This document shows positions 21,953-29,840 of a stretch of DNA of 37,033 bases, piece after piece; the stretch's first letter is position 1, and each line of letters opens with the position of its first letter. The stretch is from Polyangiaceae bacterium. GTDB taxonomy: Bacteria; Myxococcota_A; Polyangia; Polyangiales; Polyangiaceae. The DNA is taken from assembly GCA_025937895.1 (NCBI GenBank), contig JAICQL010000058.1, positions 1 through 37,033 of the forward strand, given 5' to 3'. Below the pieces are notes generated by a model. The model ran no database searches. It had not been told where the DNA came from and saw only the letters and a list, made by a program, of their open reading frames with translations. Position numbers and translations under genes: made by a program.

Positions 21953-22914
21953 TGTCGGCGCTGACTTCCGGCACGCGCCAGGTCGAGCGCATCGGCGCCG
22001 CGCCCGCCACCGCGCTGACAGAGCTCCTGGAGCGGGCAGAGCAACCGTTGCTGATCGATGGTGGCGCGGCGCACTGGCCCGCGCTGCAAACCTGGCAGCC
22101 GCAGGCGCTAGCGCAGCGCCTGGGCGACGCCCAGATCGAGTTCAAGCTGTCGAGCTGCCACGCCCATCCGGACTTTCACCGCACGGCCCTGCAGGAAATG
22201 TTCGCGCGCGGGCGCGCCAGCTTCGCCGAGTTCCTGCGCGACGTCACCAGCGGCCCGGAGAGCGAGCGCGCGCGCCGGCTGTTCACGGGCGACGAGCAGT
22301 ACCTGCTGCGCCGGCGCGAGGGCGTGACCACCATCCATCCCGTGCTCCGGCCGCTGCTCGAGGATTTCGAGCTACCGCCCGCGATCCCGCCCGAGCGGCT
22401 GTACACGGTGTGGTGCTGGTTCAGCGGGCACGGGGTGCGCACCTGGCTGCACTACGACAATAACGGCTGCCACAACCTCAACGCGCAGGTCAGCGGTCAC
22501 AAGCAGTGCTGGCTGTACTCTCCGCAGCAACTCCGGCGGCTGCACCCGTTTCCACTGGGCGGCGCCAACCCGGCGCACAACTGCAGCCAGATCGACGTGG
22601 AGCAGCCGCAACCCGAGCTCGCGGCTGATCTGCGCGCCGCCGAGGCCTGGCACGCCGAGCTCACGGCAGGCGACCTGCTGTTCATTCCCGCCTGGTGGTT
22701 TCACACCTTCCGCCACCTGGGCGAGTTCAACGCCAACGTGAACTTCTGGTGGAAGCCGCTGCGGCCCGCCTTCAATGTCGTGGCCGCCCGCCAGGCGCTG
22801 ATCGATGTGGCGGCACGCGCCGGCTTGACCAAGAGCGCTGAGGCGCGCGCGACGTTGCTGGCGCTGGATCAAGCCGCCTGCAGCGAGCCCAGCGACAGCG
22901 CTGGCAGCCCCTGA
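21952..22914 (+). CDS. JmjC/cupin_8-type 2-oxoglutarate oxygenase-like protein
   Basis: A 320-residue protein of the JmjC/cupin_8 type, Fe(II)/2-oxoglutarate-dependent oxygenases that often hydroxylate proteins. The iron triad is visible: H167 and D169 in TWLHYDNNGCHNLNAQV and H251 in IPAWWFHTFRH. QCWLYSPQQLRRLHPFP and ELTAGDLLFIPAWWFH are the family's core strand sequences, and EQPLLIDGGAAHWPALQTW is the usual N-terminal block. The ATG at 21952 shares one base with the GAF stop (TGATG); a GTG directly before it is another possible start. The gene ends 9 bp from the end of the converging HDOD gene. Substrate is unknown; a protein target is a reasonable guess from the family. Confidence 0.87.
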   Translation: MSALTSGTRQVERIGAAPATALTELLERAEQPLLIDGGAAHWPALQTWQPQALAQRLGDAQIEFKLSSCHAHPDFHRTALQEMFARGRASFAEFLRDVTSGPESERARRLFTGDEQYLLRRREGVTTIHPVLRPLLEDFELPPAIPPERLYTVWCWFSGHGVRTWLHYDNNGCHNLNAQVSGHKQCWLYSPQQLRRLHPFPLGGANPAHNCSQIDVEQPQPELAADLRAAEAWHAELTAGDLLFIPAWWFHTFRHLGEFNANVNFWWKPLRPAFNVVAARQALIDVAARAGLTKSAEARATLLALDQAACSEPSDSAGSP

Positions 22915-22923
22915 AGCGCGCGC

Positions 22924-23868
22924 TCAGCCCTCCGAGCTGCTGAGCTGTTGCACCACTTTGTTACCGAGCGCGATCAGCGCCGAGGTGTCATTGCCCCAGC
23001 CGAAGTGACGAGCGGCAGCCATGCCCTGCCCCGTCTCGTCGCCGGCGATGATCCCCGCGTCCACCTGGCTCGCGATCCAGCTCGCCAGACAGACGAGCGC
23101 GGCCATCGGCGAGACGTGCCCGTTCGTATGGAAGCTGTGATGATGAGCGATCACCCAGCGCAAGCCCTCCGGCAACGACCACATGCGGGCGATGGTGGCC
23201 GCCGCGGTCTCGTGCACGGCAAACATCGGCAGCTTCAGCTGATCGAAGGTGAAGCCGCGCCCGTCCGCGCCGCGCAAGCTCGGCGCCACCAGCAAGCACG
23301 CGGCAATGCCGATGTCGTGCAGCAGCCCGCAGACATAAATGCGATCACCGGGCTGTCCGATGCGCTCCGCCAGCTTGCGCGCGATGTGCGCCGTCACCGT
23401 GCTGTGCCGCCGCAGCGCCTGCATCGGCGCGCGAAAGACCTCGCTCGAGAACACCTGCGCGTTGGTTGCCGCCTCGGTGAACACCAGCGCGATGGTCTTG
23501 ATGCCGAGGCGCAGCACGGCGTCGTCGATGGTCTGCACGCGCGCGCCGCCCGAGTAGAACGGCGACTGCGCGATGCGCAACACGCGCGCGGCGATCAATG
23601 GCTCCGACTCCAGCAGGGCAACGATCTTGCCGAAGCTGACGTTGGGATCGCGGGCGAGAGTGAGCAGCTCCAGCGCCGCCGCCGGCAGCAGGGGCGGCTG
23701 ATACTGCGGGGACGCGAACGTCCGGTTCAGCTCGTCGATCAGCACCTGCTCTGCCGCAGGCCGCAGCGACGCCCTTGCTCTCTGGCTGAGCCTGGCTTCA
23801 CCCTCCACACCGAGGACTACGGCGTTGTGTGCTCGCTGCCTTAGCTCGAGACTGACCCACATGCGCAC
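22924..23868 (-). CDS. HDOD-domain protein
   Basis: A 314-residue protein. An N-terminal ~50 residues of unclear role is followed by an HDOD domain (about 55-260): LPAAALELLTLARDPNVSFGK, LIAARVLRIAQSPFYSG, IDDAVLRLGIKTIALVF, RRHSTVTAHIARKLAE, CGLLHDIGIAACLL (H184, D185), H219 in VHETAAATIARMW and the AHHHSFH stretch. HDOD proteins are widespread regulators often linked to chemotaxis, type IV pili or cyclic nucleotides; the HD pair and other His residues are kept here, but HDOD members are usually thought not to be active hydrolases. The start is GTG at 23868, 8 nt after GGGGGAGG; an ATG six bases in is an alternative. It is divergent from the CheX-like gene. Confidence 0.88.
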   Translation of the reverse strand: MRMWVSLELRQRAHNAVVLGVEGEARLSQRARASLRPAAEQVLIDELNRTFASPQYQPPLLPAAALELLTLARDPNVSFGKIVALLESEPLIAARVLRIAQSPFYSGGARVQTIDDAVLRLGIKTIALVFTEAATNAQVFSSEVFRAPMQALRRHSTVTAHIARKLAERIGQPGDRIYVCGLLHDIGIAACLLVAPSLRGADGRGFTFDQLKLPMFAVHETAAATIARMWSLPEGLRWVIAHHHSFHTNGHVSPMAALVCLASWIASQVDAGIIAGDETGQGMAAARHFGWGNDTSALIALGNKVVQQLSSSEG

Positions 23869-23931
23869 ACTCGCCGCCTCCCCCCAGGGGCGACTCTCCG
23901 GGGTTTAGGTCCGCGGCTCCCCTGACGTTCT

Positions 23932-23953
23932 GGAGCAGGAGCCGGTGTGCTCC
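23932..23953. promoter_or_regulatory. Inverted repeat upstream of the CheX-like gene
   Basis: GGAGCA (23932-23937) and TGCTCC (23948-23953) are perfect 6-bp arms separated by 10 bp. They lie in the 116-bp divergent gap between the HDOD and CheX-like genes, 31 bp before the GTG at 23985. The arrangement suits a dimeric-repressor site, but no regulator is implied by the sequence. Confidence 0.25.
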
Positions 23954-23984
23954 GGCCAACGCGATGAGAATCCGAGGGGACCAG

Positions 23985-24872
23985 GTGGCGCTGAAACGGT
24001 ACGTAATGTTGGTGGACCAGGAGGGTGGCCCCCTGGCACGCCTCATCCCACGACTACGCGAGCTCGACTTTCGCATCGTGCGCGTCCCCGAGCCGGTCTC
24101 CGCCGTGGAGTTCGTGCGCATCTTTCCGAAGCTCTCGATGGTCGCCGTCAACGACACCGGCGACAGCGAGCAGAACGTCGCGATGGTCACCGGCATGCGC
24201 GAGCTGCAGCCGACGCTGCCGCTGCTCTGGTATGGCCCGCCGCTGAACCTGCCCGACGCGCAGCGCGTGGAGGCACTGCCGCGCGACGTGACCGCGGGGG
24301 ACCTGGTGGCCTGCGCAGAGCGCCTGCTGTACCAGCACTTCTACCCGCTCGATTTCGCCAACTACCTCGCCGAGACGGCGCTCACCGCCTTCGGCGCGTT
24401 CGGCGCGCACGCCTCCTCTGCCGACCCCTTCCTCAAGGCGAGCCGGGCGCGGCTGGCGGAGCTGAGCGCCGTGATCGCCTTCTCCGGTCCAGAGACGTCG
24501 GGGCACCTGATCGTCAGCTCCTCACGTCAGGTCGCGCGCGACGCCCACGCGCGCCTGTTCGGTGGCGCTGGCCCATCCAGCGACGACGTACTGGTCGATC
24601 TACTGGGCGAGTGCAGCAACCGCATCGTCGGGCGGCTGGTGAGCTACTTTGAGAAGCGCGGCCGGCCCTTCACCTTCGGTGTGCCGCTGTATCTGGCCGG
24701 CAGCCAGTGCGTGCTCTGGCAGGGCGCCAACCGCCCCTCGCTGGCGCTCGAGTTCGAGGCCATCAGCGGCCGGCTCTTCTGCGAGATCTGCATCGACGCC
24801 TTTGATCCAGTCAGCCCCAGCTCCGACTTGCCCGACGAGCTGTTGCAGTCCGGTCAGTGTATCCTGCTATGA
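23985..24872 (+). CDS. Pseudo-receiver / CheX-like phosphatase fusion
   Basis: About 295 residues. The N-terminal ~125 has receiver-like strand order (RYVMLVDQEGG, LSMVAVNDTG, LPLLWYGPP, VEALPRDVTAGDLVACAERLL), but the acidic pair, the phospho-acceptor context and the conserved lysine are changed, so it is probably not phosphorylated. The C-terminal ~160 resembles CheX/CheC: HLIVSSSRQVARDAHARLFG, then GECSNRIVGRLVSYF with the key E209-x-x-N212, and GVPLYLAGSQCVLW. CheX enzymes dephosphorylate CheY. I prefer the GTG at 23985, which follows GAGGGG by 5 nt; an ATG at 23964 has no ribosome site. The stop overlaps the CheY-like start (ATGA), which supports a partner role. Confidence 0.82.
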   Translation: MALKRYVMLVDQEGGPLARLIPRLRELDFRIVRVPEPVSAVEFVRIFPKLSMVAVNDTGDSEQNVAMVTGMRELQPTLPLLWYGPPLNLPDAQRVEALPRDVTAGDLVACAERLLYQHFYPLDFANYLAETALTAFGAFGAHASSADPFLKASRARLAELSAVIAFSGPETSGHLIVSSSRQVARDAHARLFGGAGPSSDDVLVDLLGECSNRIVGRLVSYFEKRGRPFTFGVPLYLAGSQCVLWQGANRPSLALEFEAISGRLFCEICIDAFDPVSPSSDLPDELLQSGQCILL

Positions 24873-25285
24873 CAGACCAAGCCCCCCCAAGCTCTGCGGT
24901 GGTCCCCGCGCGCGTGCTGATGGTCGATGACTCCTCCACCTCGCGGCGGCAGCTGCGCCTGGCGCTGGAGCGCGTGGGCATCCACGTGGCCGAGGCCTCT
25001 GAGGGTGTAGAGGGCCTGTGGCGCGCTCGCCAGCAGCCCTTCGATCTGGTCCTCACCGACATCCACATGCCCACGATGGACGGCCTCGAGTTCATCCGCG
25101 AGCTGCGCAAGAGCCCCGGCTACGAGTCGACGCCGATCTACGTGCTCACCTCGGACGGGTCGCGCGATCGCCTGTCGGAAGGCAGGGCCGCCGGCGCCAC
25201 TGCCTGGGTCATCAAGCCACCCAACGTGCCGTTGCTGGTCGAGGCCATCATCAAGGCCACGACGGCGCGGCGGCACGCCGGGTAG
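24869..25285 (+). CDS. CheY-like single-domain response regulator
   Basis: A 138-residue receiver domain alone. It has the acidic pair in RVLMVDDSSTSRRQLRLAL, the phospho-acceptor D64 in LVLTDIHMPTMDGLEFIREL, the conserved Thr in YVLTSDGS and the lysine in AWVIKPPNVPLL, so it should be phosphorylated normally. There is no output domain, as in CheY or DivK. The ATG overlaps the TGA of the CheX-like gene (ATGA), which sets the start. It may be the substrate of that phosphatase and may accept phosphate from a kinase such as the hybrid kinase upstream; both are inferences. Confidence 0.93.
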   Translation: MTDQAPPSSAVVPARVLMVDDSSTSRRQLRLALERVGIHVAEASEGVEGLWRARQQPFDLVLTDIHMPTMDGLEFIRELRKSPGYESTPIYVLTSDGSRDRLSEGRAAGATAWVIKPPNVPLLVEAIIKATTARRHAG

Positions 25286-25296
25286 CTCCTGGGCAA

Positions 25297-25371
25297 GGGG
25301 GCTCGGCCCCGAGCGTCGCTTCGGCGACACCAGAATGGGCCCGCAGCGCGGCTGGCGATCCTCCGCGGAGG
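25297..25371. terminator. Three inverted repeats between convergent genes (possible bidirectional terminator)
   Basis: The 90-bp gap between the convergent CheY-like and Clp-like genes holds GGGGC-TCG-GCCCC (25298-25310), GTCGC-TTCG-GCGAC (25315-25328, a stem capped by the very stable UUCG loop) and the perfect 12-bp palindrome CCTCCGCGGAGG (25360-25371). None has a T-rich run, so if these end transcription they would do so without a classical U tract or together with Rho. Confidence 0.4.
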
Positions 25372-25375
25372 CGCG

Positions 25376-27928
25376 CTACGGCGCCTCGAAGCTGATCTTG
25401 CCGCCGCGGGCACGGACCCGCAGCGCCTGTCCGTTCGCTGCGCCGCCCTGCAGGATGAGCTCGGCGAGCGGTGCCTCCACCAGGCGCGAGATCGTGCGCT
25501 GCATCGGCCGCGCGCCGAGCGTGAGATCCACCCCGCCAGCAGCGAGCAAGCACTCGATCACGCTTGGCTCGAACTCCACCTTCACGCCGCGCGACTCGTC
25601 CAGGCGAGCCGCGAGCTTCGCCAGCAGGCGGCGCGCGATCTCGGACACCTGTGGGCGCTGCAGCGGCTCGAACACCAGCACCTCGTCGATGCGGTTGAAC
25701 AGCTCCGGCGCTAGCACGTCGCGCACGCGGCGCACCACGCGCTCGCGGTAGTCGCTGGACGGCTTCGCCTCGGCCCGCCCGAAGCCGAGCGTGCGCGAAG
25801 CAGCGCCTTCGTTTGCTCCCAGGTTGGAGGTCATCACGATCAACGTGTGCGTGAAATCCACCGTCCGGCCGCGCCCGTCCGTCATGCGGCCCTCATCGAA
25901 CAGCGCCAGGAAGCTCTGCAGCACCTCGGGGTGCGCCTTCTCCAGCTCGTCGAGCAGGATCACCTGGTACGGGCGGCGGCGCACGGCCTCCGTCAGCTGC
26001 CCGCCTGCCTCGTAGCCCACGTAGCCCGGCGGCGCGCCGAACAGCCGCGCCACCGCGTGGGCCTCGCTGTATTCAGAGAGGTCGATGCGGGTGAGCGCCT
26101 GCTCCGAGAAGAACAGCGCCTCGGCGAGCGCCTTGGCGGTCTCCGTCTTGCCGACCCCGGTGGGCCCCAGCAGCAGGAACGTACCGATCGGGCGCTTGCC
26201 GCCTAGGCCCGCGGCGTTGCGGCGTACGCAGCGCGCGATGGCGCGCAAGCTCTCCTCGTGCCCCACCACGCGCGAGCCCAGCGCCCCCTCCAGCCCCAGC
26301 ATGCGCTCGCCATCGCTCTGCAGCAGGCGCTCCGCCGGCACCTGCGACAGCTCCGACACCACCTCGGCAACCTGCTCGGCTCCCACCTGGCTCAGCCCGC
26401 GCCGCCGCGAGCGCGCGCCCGCCAGATCCAGGATGCTGATGGCCTTGTCTGGCAGCGCCTTGCCCGGCAAGTACTGCACCGACCAGGCGATGCCCAGCGC
26501 CAGCGCTGCCTCCTCGTAGCGGACGGAGTGGTGCGCCTCGAAGCGCGGGGCCAGCGCCTCCAGCACCAGAAAGGTGTCCTCGCGACTGGGCTCGTCGATC
26601 TCCACCAGCGAGAAGCGCCGCGCCAGCGCCGGATCCGGCTCGACGGCGCGCGCGTATTCCTCCCGCGTGGTGGCGCCGATGCAGGGCAACCGGCCCTGAG
26701 AGATGGCCAGCTTGAACTCGGACGCAAGCTCCTCGCCGCCGTCGCCCACGAACAGCTGATGGAGCTCGTCGAAGAAGACCACCACCTTGCCTTCGCTCAG
26801 CTCCACCTCGCGACACAGCGCTTGCATGCGCTGCGCCAGCCCGCCGCGCACGCCCGTGCCCGAGACCAGCGCCCCCGCGCCCAGCTCGATCACGATGCGG
26901 GGCGAGAGCCCGAGCGAGCCGTCCAGGTTGGCCAGGCGCTGCGCCACGCCGTGTACGATGCGGGTCTTGCCCACGCCAGAGGGGCCCACCAGGCAGGGAT
27001 TGTTCGCCTGGCGCTTGCACAGCACGTCGATCACGCGCTCGATCTCGAGCTCGCGCCGCACCACCCGATCGAGCTCGCCGCTGGCCGCCGCGACCGTCAG
27101 GTTCGTGCCCAGACGAGTGAGCAGGGGAAAACGCTTGTGCGATAGCCCGAAGCTGCGCTCGGCCTCGGCGCGGCTCAGGGTCGTGCGTGGGGCGGCAGGT
27201 TCTGGGCGTGGCGCTGGAGCGACGGAAGGCGGCCTGGGTGCCCTGGCCGCGGGCCTTGCCTCGAGCGTGGGCTCCGCCTCGAGCGTGGGCTCCGCCTTGG
27301 TCGTGGGTTCGCTGCTGCTCGGATCAGGCGGAACGTGGCTCGTGCGCTGGCGCCGCACCCGCAGCTCTTGCGGCGGCACGATCTCCGCGTGCCGGCGCGG
27401 CCCGCCGCCACGCCGCGGACCCGTTCGCCCCGTCCCCGGCGACTGACCCGCCTGCAGATGCCCGCCTGCAGGCTGCGCCAGGGCCTGCGCCGCCGCGCCC
27501 GGGCGCACGATGGGCGAGCGGCCCAGGAGCGCCAGGGCCTGGTTCATGGCGGCCAGGCGCAGACGGTTCACGTCCACCCCGCACTGATCGAGCACGCGGT
27601 AGGCCGCAGTACGCCGGTCACCCAGCAATGAAATCAGTAGATGCAGCGCGCCCGGCTCCGGCGCGCGCATGCGCTCTGCCACCGCCCGCGCACCGAGCGT
27701 GGCCGCGCGCAGTGGCTGCGGCTCGTCATCGCTGGCGGAGCGCGCGGCGCGCAGCAGCGCCTCGGCCGCCAGGCGCCGATCCTTCAGCAGGGCGGCAGCC
27801 CCGCAGGACAGCTCCGCCATGGCGGCCAGCAGGTGCGCGCTCGTCACGCGCTCTTTCCGGCCTCGCGCAAGCTGTTCGGCTTGACGCTCCAGGCCGACCA
27901 ACTCGGATTCTGCGCGCGCGGTTACCAT
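25376..27928 (-). CDS. ClpA/ClpC-like double AAA+ ATPase with altered first pore loop
   Basis: An 850-residue Hsp100 protein. Residues 1-140 form a Clp N-type domain, followed by a long basic, Pro-rich linker (about 145-265) containing an EPTLEAEPTLEARP repeat. AAA+ domain 1 has Walker A GPSGVGKT (K321), Walker B VVVFFDEL (D387, E388) and ARRF. AAA+ domain 2 has GPTGVGKTETAKAL (K594), VILLDELEKAHPEV, TSNLGA and RIDEVLVFEPL. No ClpB-type M domain or clear ClpP-binding loop was seen. The domain 1 pore loop, usually GTKYRGEFE, reads GTGVRGGLA (V360 for Tyr), while domain 2 keeps GYVGYE. The ATG is at 27928, preceded in frame by GTG. It ends a minus-strand series with two lipoproteins and a giant TPR protein. 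Confidence 0.9.
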   Translation of the reverse strand: MVTARAESELVGLERQAEQLARGRKERVTSAHLLAAMAELSCGAAALLKDRRLAAEALLRAARSASDDEPQPLRAATLGARAVAERMRAPEPGALHLLISLLGDRRTAAYRVLDQCGVDVNRLRLAAMNQALALLGRSPIVRPGAAAQALAQPAGGHLQAGQSPGTGRTGPRRGGGPRRHAEIVPPQELRVRRQRTSHVPPDPSSSEPTTKAEPTLEAEPTLEARPAARAPRPPSVAPAPRPEPAAPRTTLSRAEAERSFGLSHKRFPLLTRLGTNLTVAAASGELDRVVRRELEIERVIDVLCKRQANNPCLVGPSGVGKTRIVHGVAQRLANLDGSLGLSPRIVIELGAGALVSGTGVRGGLAQRMQALCREVELSEGKVVVFFDELHQLFVGDGGEELASEFKLAISQGRLPCIGATTREEYARAVEPDPALARRFSLVEIDEPSREDTFLVLEALAPRFEAHHSVRYEEAALALGIAWSVQYLPGKALPDKAISILDLAGARSRRRGLSQVGAEQVAEVVSELSQVPAERLLQSDGERMLGLEGALGSRVVGHEESLRAIARCVRRNAAGLGGKRPIGTFLLLGPTGVGKTETAKALAEALFFSEQALTRIDLSEYSEAHAVARLFGAPPGYVGYEAGGQLTEAVRRRPYQVILLDELEKAHPEVLQSFLALFDEGRMTDGRGRTVDFTHTLIVMTSNLGANEGAASRTLGFGRAEAKPSSDYRERVVRRVRDVLAPELFNRIDEVLVFEPLQRPQVSEIARRLLAKLAARLDESRGVKVEFEPSVIECLLAAGGVDLTLGARPMQRTISRLVEAPLAELILQGGAANGQALRVRARGGKISFEAP
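27258..27311. repeat. 18-bp tandem repeat in the Clp-like linker
   Basis: Two identical 18-bp units, gcctcgagcgtgggctcc, at 27258-27275 and 27276-27293, and a worn third at 27294-27311. They encode six-residue repeats (EPTLEA type) in the disordered linker between the N domain and the first AAA+ domain of the ATPase, and keep the frame. Confidence 0.9.
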
Positions 27929-27952
27929 CACAGGCTGCCGCGACGATGTGCA

Positions 27953-29200
27953 TCATGGCGAGCCTGGGGCCAACTTTTGGGCGTCCGCCTCTCGCGGCAG
28001 GAGCCGCTTGCCCGTGCGCCAGTCGAACACGGCCAGGCCGAAGCCGTTGACCGCCAGCCAGGGGCGACCGGGTGCCAGGGCCACCTCTGGCGCAAAACGG
28101 GGCGCCGGCGCGCGGCTCGGGCCGGCATCCGGCGACGCCGCGAGCCGCTCCTCGTGGTGCAGCACCTGCCGCAGACGCATGCCCTCGGGCGCCTCCGCAG
28201 ACGGCTCAGCGCGGCTGTACACCTCGACGCGCAGCTGCGCTCGCCGCTCTCCGATCGCCTCCACCGCGAGCAGCGCCAGCTCGCGCCCGCGTGCTGCGAG
28301 CGCCACGGTGTGGGCCGGTAAGGCGAGCCGCGCGCCGCGCCGCGGCGCTGTCAGCGGCGCGATGTGCTCGACCTGACGGCGCGTGGCGACCCAGAGCCCG
28401 TCGCTCTGCGGCTCTGGCAGCAGGCGCCACACGTCCGCGCCCAGACCGGCGACCGCGAGCTCGCGCGAGCTGCCCTCGGCGTCCACCGAGCGCAGGCCGC
28501 GTGCCGTGGTGTAGATGAAGGTGCCCTCGCCCCGCGAGGCCACGGCGCGACCATCCAGCTCGCTCAGCTCCGTCCAGCTCAGCACCGAGACGTACGGCGT
28601 GAGCACCGTCTCCTGCAGATCGAACTCCGGCACTCGCGCGATGCCCTCGTACAGCAGCCAGAAGTGATCGCTGGAGTCAGCGGCGGGCAAGACCACGGTG
28701 GGCCCCAGGCGCGGCACCGGCGCGAGCAGCTCCGCACGGGTATCCAGCCGCGCCAGGCGATAGACGTGGTCACTACCCGCCGCCACGAAATCTCCGCCCA
28801 CCCCCGCCACCACGTTGCGCGCGCCAGGTACGGTGATGCGCGCTGCGATGCGCAGCCCCGGCAGCGCACGCACCACTAGCTCCTCGTCGCTCAGCTGCGC
28901 CAGCCGCTCCTCGCTGAAGGCGAGGTGCTGCCAGGGCCGATCGGGTGGTAGCAGGCGCACGTCGGGCGGTGGGCGCAGCGCCGGCTCGCTCGACACGGCT
29001 CGCTCGCGCGCCGCGGCGGGCGGCGCGGGCGATGCGTCCAGGGGTGCGTGCAGCGCCCGCACCTCCGTGCCCCGAGCTCCGCCCGCAGCCCCGGCTGCGG
29101 GCGCCGGTGCTGATTTGCGCTCGCGGCAGCCGAGGGCCACGCACACGGCGAGCGCGGCGCAGCCCACCACAGCAACTCGAGGCAGCCCGCAGAGAGGCAT
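27953..29200 (-). CDS. Lipoprotein, possibly beta-propeller-like
   Basis: A 415-residue lipoprotein. The signal MPLCGLPRVAVVGCAALAVCVALGC ends at C25. A Pro/Ala-rich linker (about 28-90) leads to a beta-rich domain of repeating short strands (for example VVAGVGGDFVAAGSDHVYRL, then GEGTFIYTTARGLRSVDAEG, then SDGLWVATRRQVEHI, then RELALLAVEA), which resembles WD or PQQ-like propeller repeats, though I could not match blades with confidence. It ends LAVNGFGLAVFDWRTGKRLL. The ATG is at 29200, with an in-frame GTG directly before. It lies 67 bp downstream of the small lipoprotein and 24 bp upstream of the Clp-like ATPase, same strand, so it may share their transcript. Function unknown. Confidence 0.72.
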   Translation of the reverse strand: MPLCGLPRVAVVGCAALAVCVALGCRERKSAPAPAAGAAGGARGTEVRALHAPLDASPAPPAAARERAVSSEPALRPPPDVRLLPPDRPWQHLAFSEERLAQLSDEELVVRALPGLRIAARITVPGARNVVAGVGGDFVAAGSDHVYRLARLDTRAELLAPVPRLGPTVVLPAADSSDHFWLLYEGIARVPEFDLQETVLTPYVSVLSWTELSELDGRAVASRGEGTFIYTTARGLRSVDAEGSSRELAVAGLGADVWRLLPEPQSDGLWVATRRQVEHIAPLTAPRRGARLALPAHTVALAARGRELALLAVEAIGERRAQLRVEVYSRAEPSAEAPEGMRLRQVLHHEERLAASPDAGPSRAPAPRFAPEVALAPGRPWLAVNGFGLAVFDWRTGKRLLPREADAQKLAPGSP

Positions 29201-29267
29201 CACGGCCTGAGCTTACACGGGCGGGCGGCGCGGCGCCGGCAAGGCGTGCACCCGGACGGAAGCCGAG

Positions 29268-29840
29268 CTAGCGCTGGCTCGAGCCCGGGCACGAGGCCAC
29301 CGTGACGGTGTCGTCGATGTCTGCGATGTTCAGCCACCACACCACGCGCGCCGCCAGTGTCTCATCGAGCGGCAGCCCGAACGAGTCGACGTTGTCGAAG
29401 TAGGTGATGATCAGGGTGAGGCTGTGGCAGCCCTCCAGCGGCTCCGTCCACTCCATCCTCACCTCCCGCTCCTCCTGATAGACGCCCGCGCGCAGCACCT
29501 GCTGCCCCACCCCGGGCTGGCTCACGCCCGGAGCCAGATCCTGGAACAGGTGGGCCACGAGCGGGATGTTGGTGTCCTCCGAGCGGAACGGCACGTTGAT
29601 GGGAAACGGGATGGTGCCCTCGTAGACCGCTCCCACCGGCGGAGAGATCTGGCCCACGATCACGAACGGCGGCCGCTGCCCACCTGGCGCAAACGTCGGC
29701 GCCTCATCCAGGCACGCGCACAGCAACGGCAAGCTCGCCAGCAAGCTCAGCCGCGGCAAGCCCGACGGCGCCGGGCTCGAGAACCCTCTCCGCCCCGTGC
29801 GCGCGGGCTGCGGTGCCGACCGCCCGGGGCCTGACTTCAC
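29268..29840 (-). CDS. Small lipoprotein of unknown function
   Basis: A 190-residue lipoprotein with a basic N-terminus and a signal-like segment ending SLPLLCAC (C43), then LDEAPTF. The rest contains SPPVGAVYEGTIPFPINVPFRSEDTN, LVAHLFQDLAPGV, VRMEWTEPLEGCHSLTLIITY and VVWWLNIAD, a beta-rich mature domain I do not recognise. The start is GTG at 29840, overlapping the TGA of the giant TPR gene (GTGA), which indicates coupled translation. The signal-like region starts late (residue ~28), so a shorter true start is possible, but no better start codon with a ribosome site was obvious. Context suggests a partner of the TPR protein at the membrane. Confidence 0.75.
   Translation of the reverse strand: MKSGPGRSAPQPARTGRRGFSSPAPSGLPRLSLLASLPLLCACLDEAPTFAPGGQRPPFVIVGQISPPVGAVYEGTIPFPINVPFRSEDTNIPLVAHLFQDLAPGVSQPGVGQQVLRAGVYQEEREVRMEWTEPLEGCHSLTLIITYFDNVDSFGLPLDETLAARVVWWLNIADIDDTVTVASCPGSSQR

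Noticed and set aside
19221..22145. 974-codon open frame on the minus strand under the hybrid kinase, GAF and oxygenase genes
   Set aside because: It crosses three well-supported plus-strand genes with clear domains, and its translation is Arg/Gln/Ala-rich without motifs. Long antisense frames are expected in GC-rich DNA.
25376..27928. ClpV of a type VI secretion system
   Set aside because: No other type VI gene (sheath, tube, TssK, VgrG) is in the neighbourhood.
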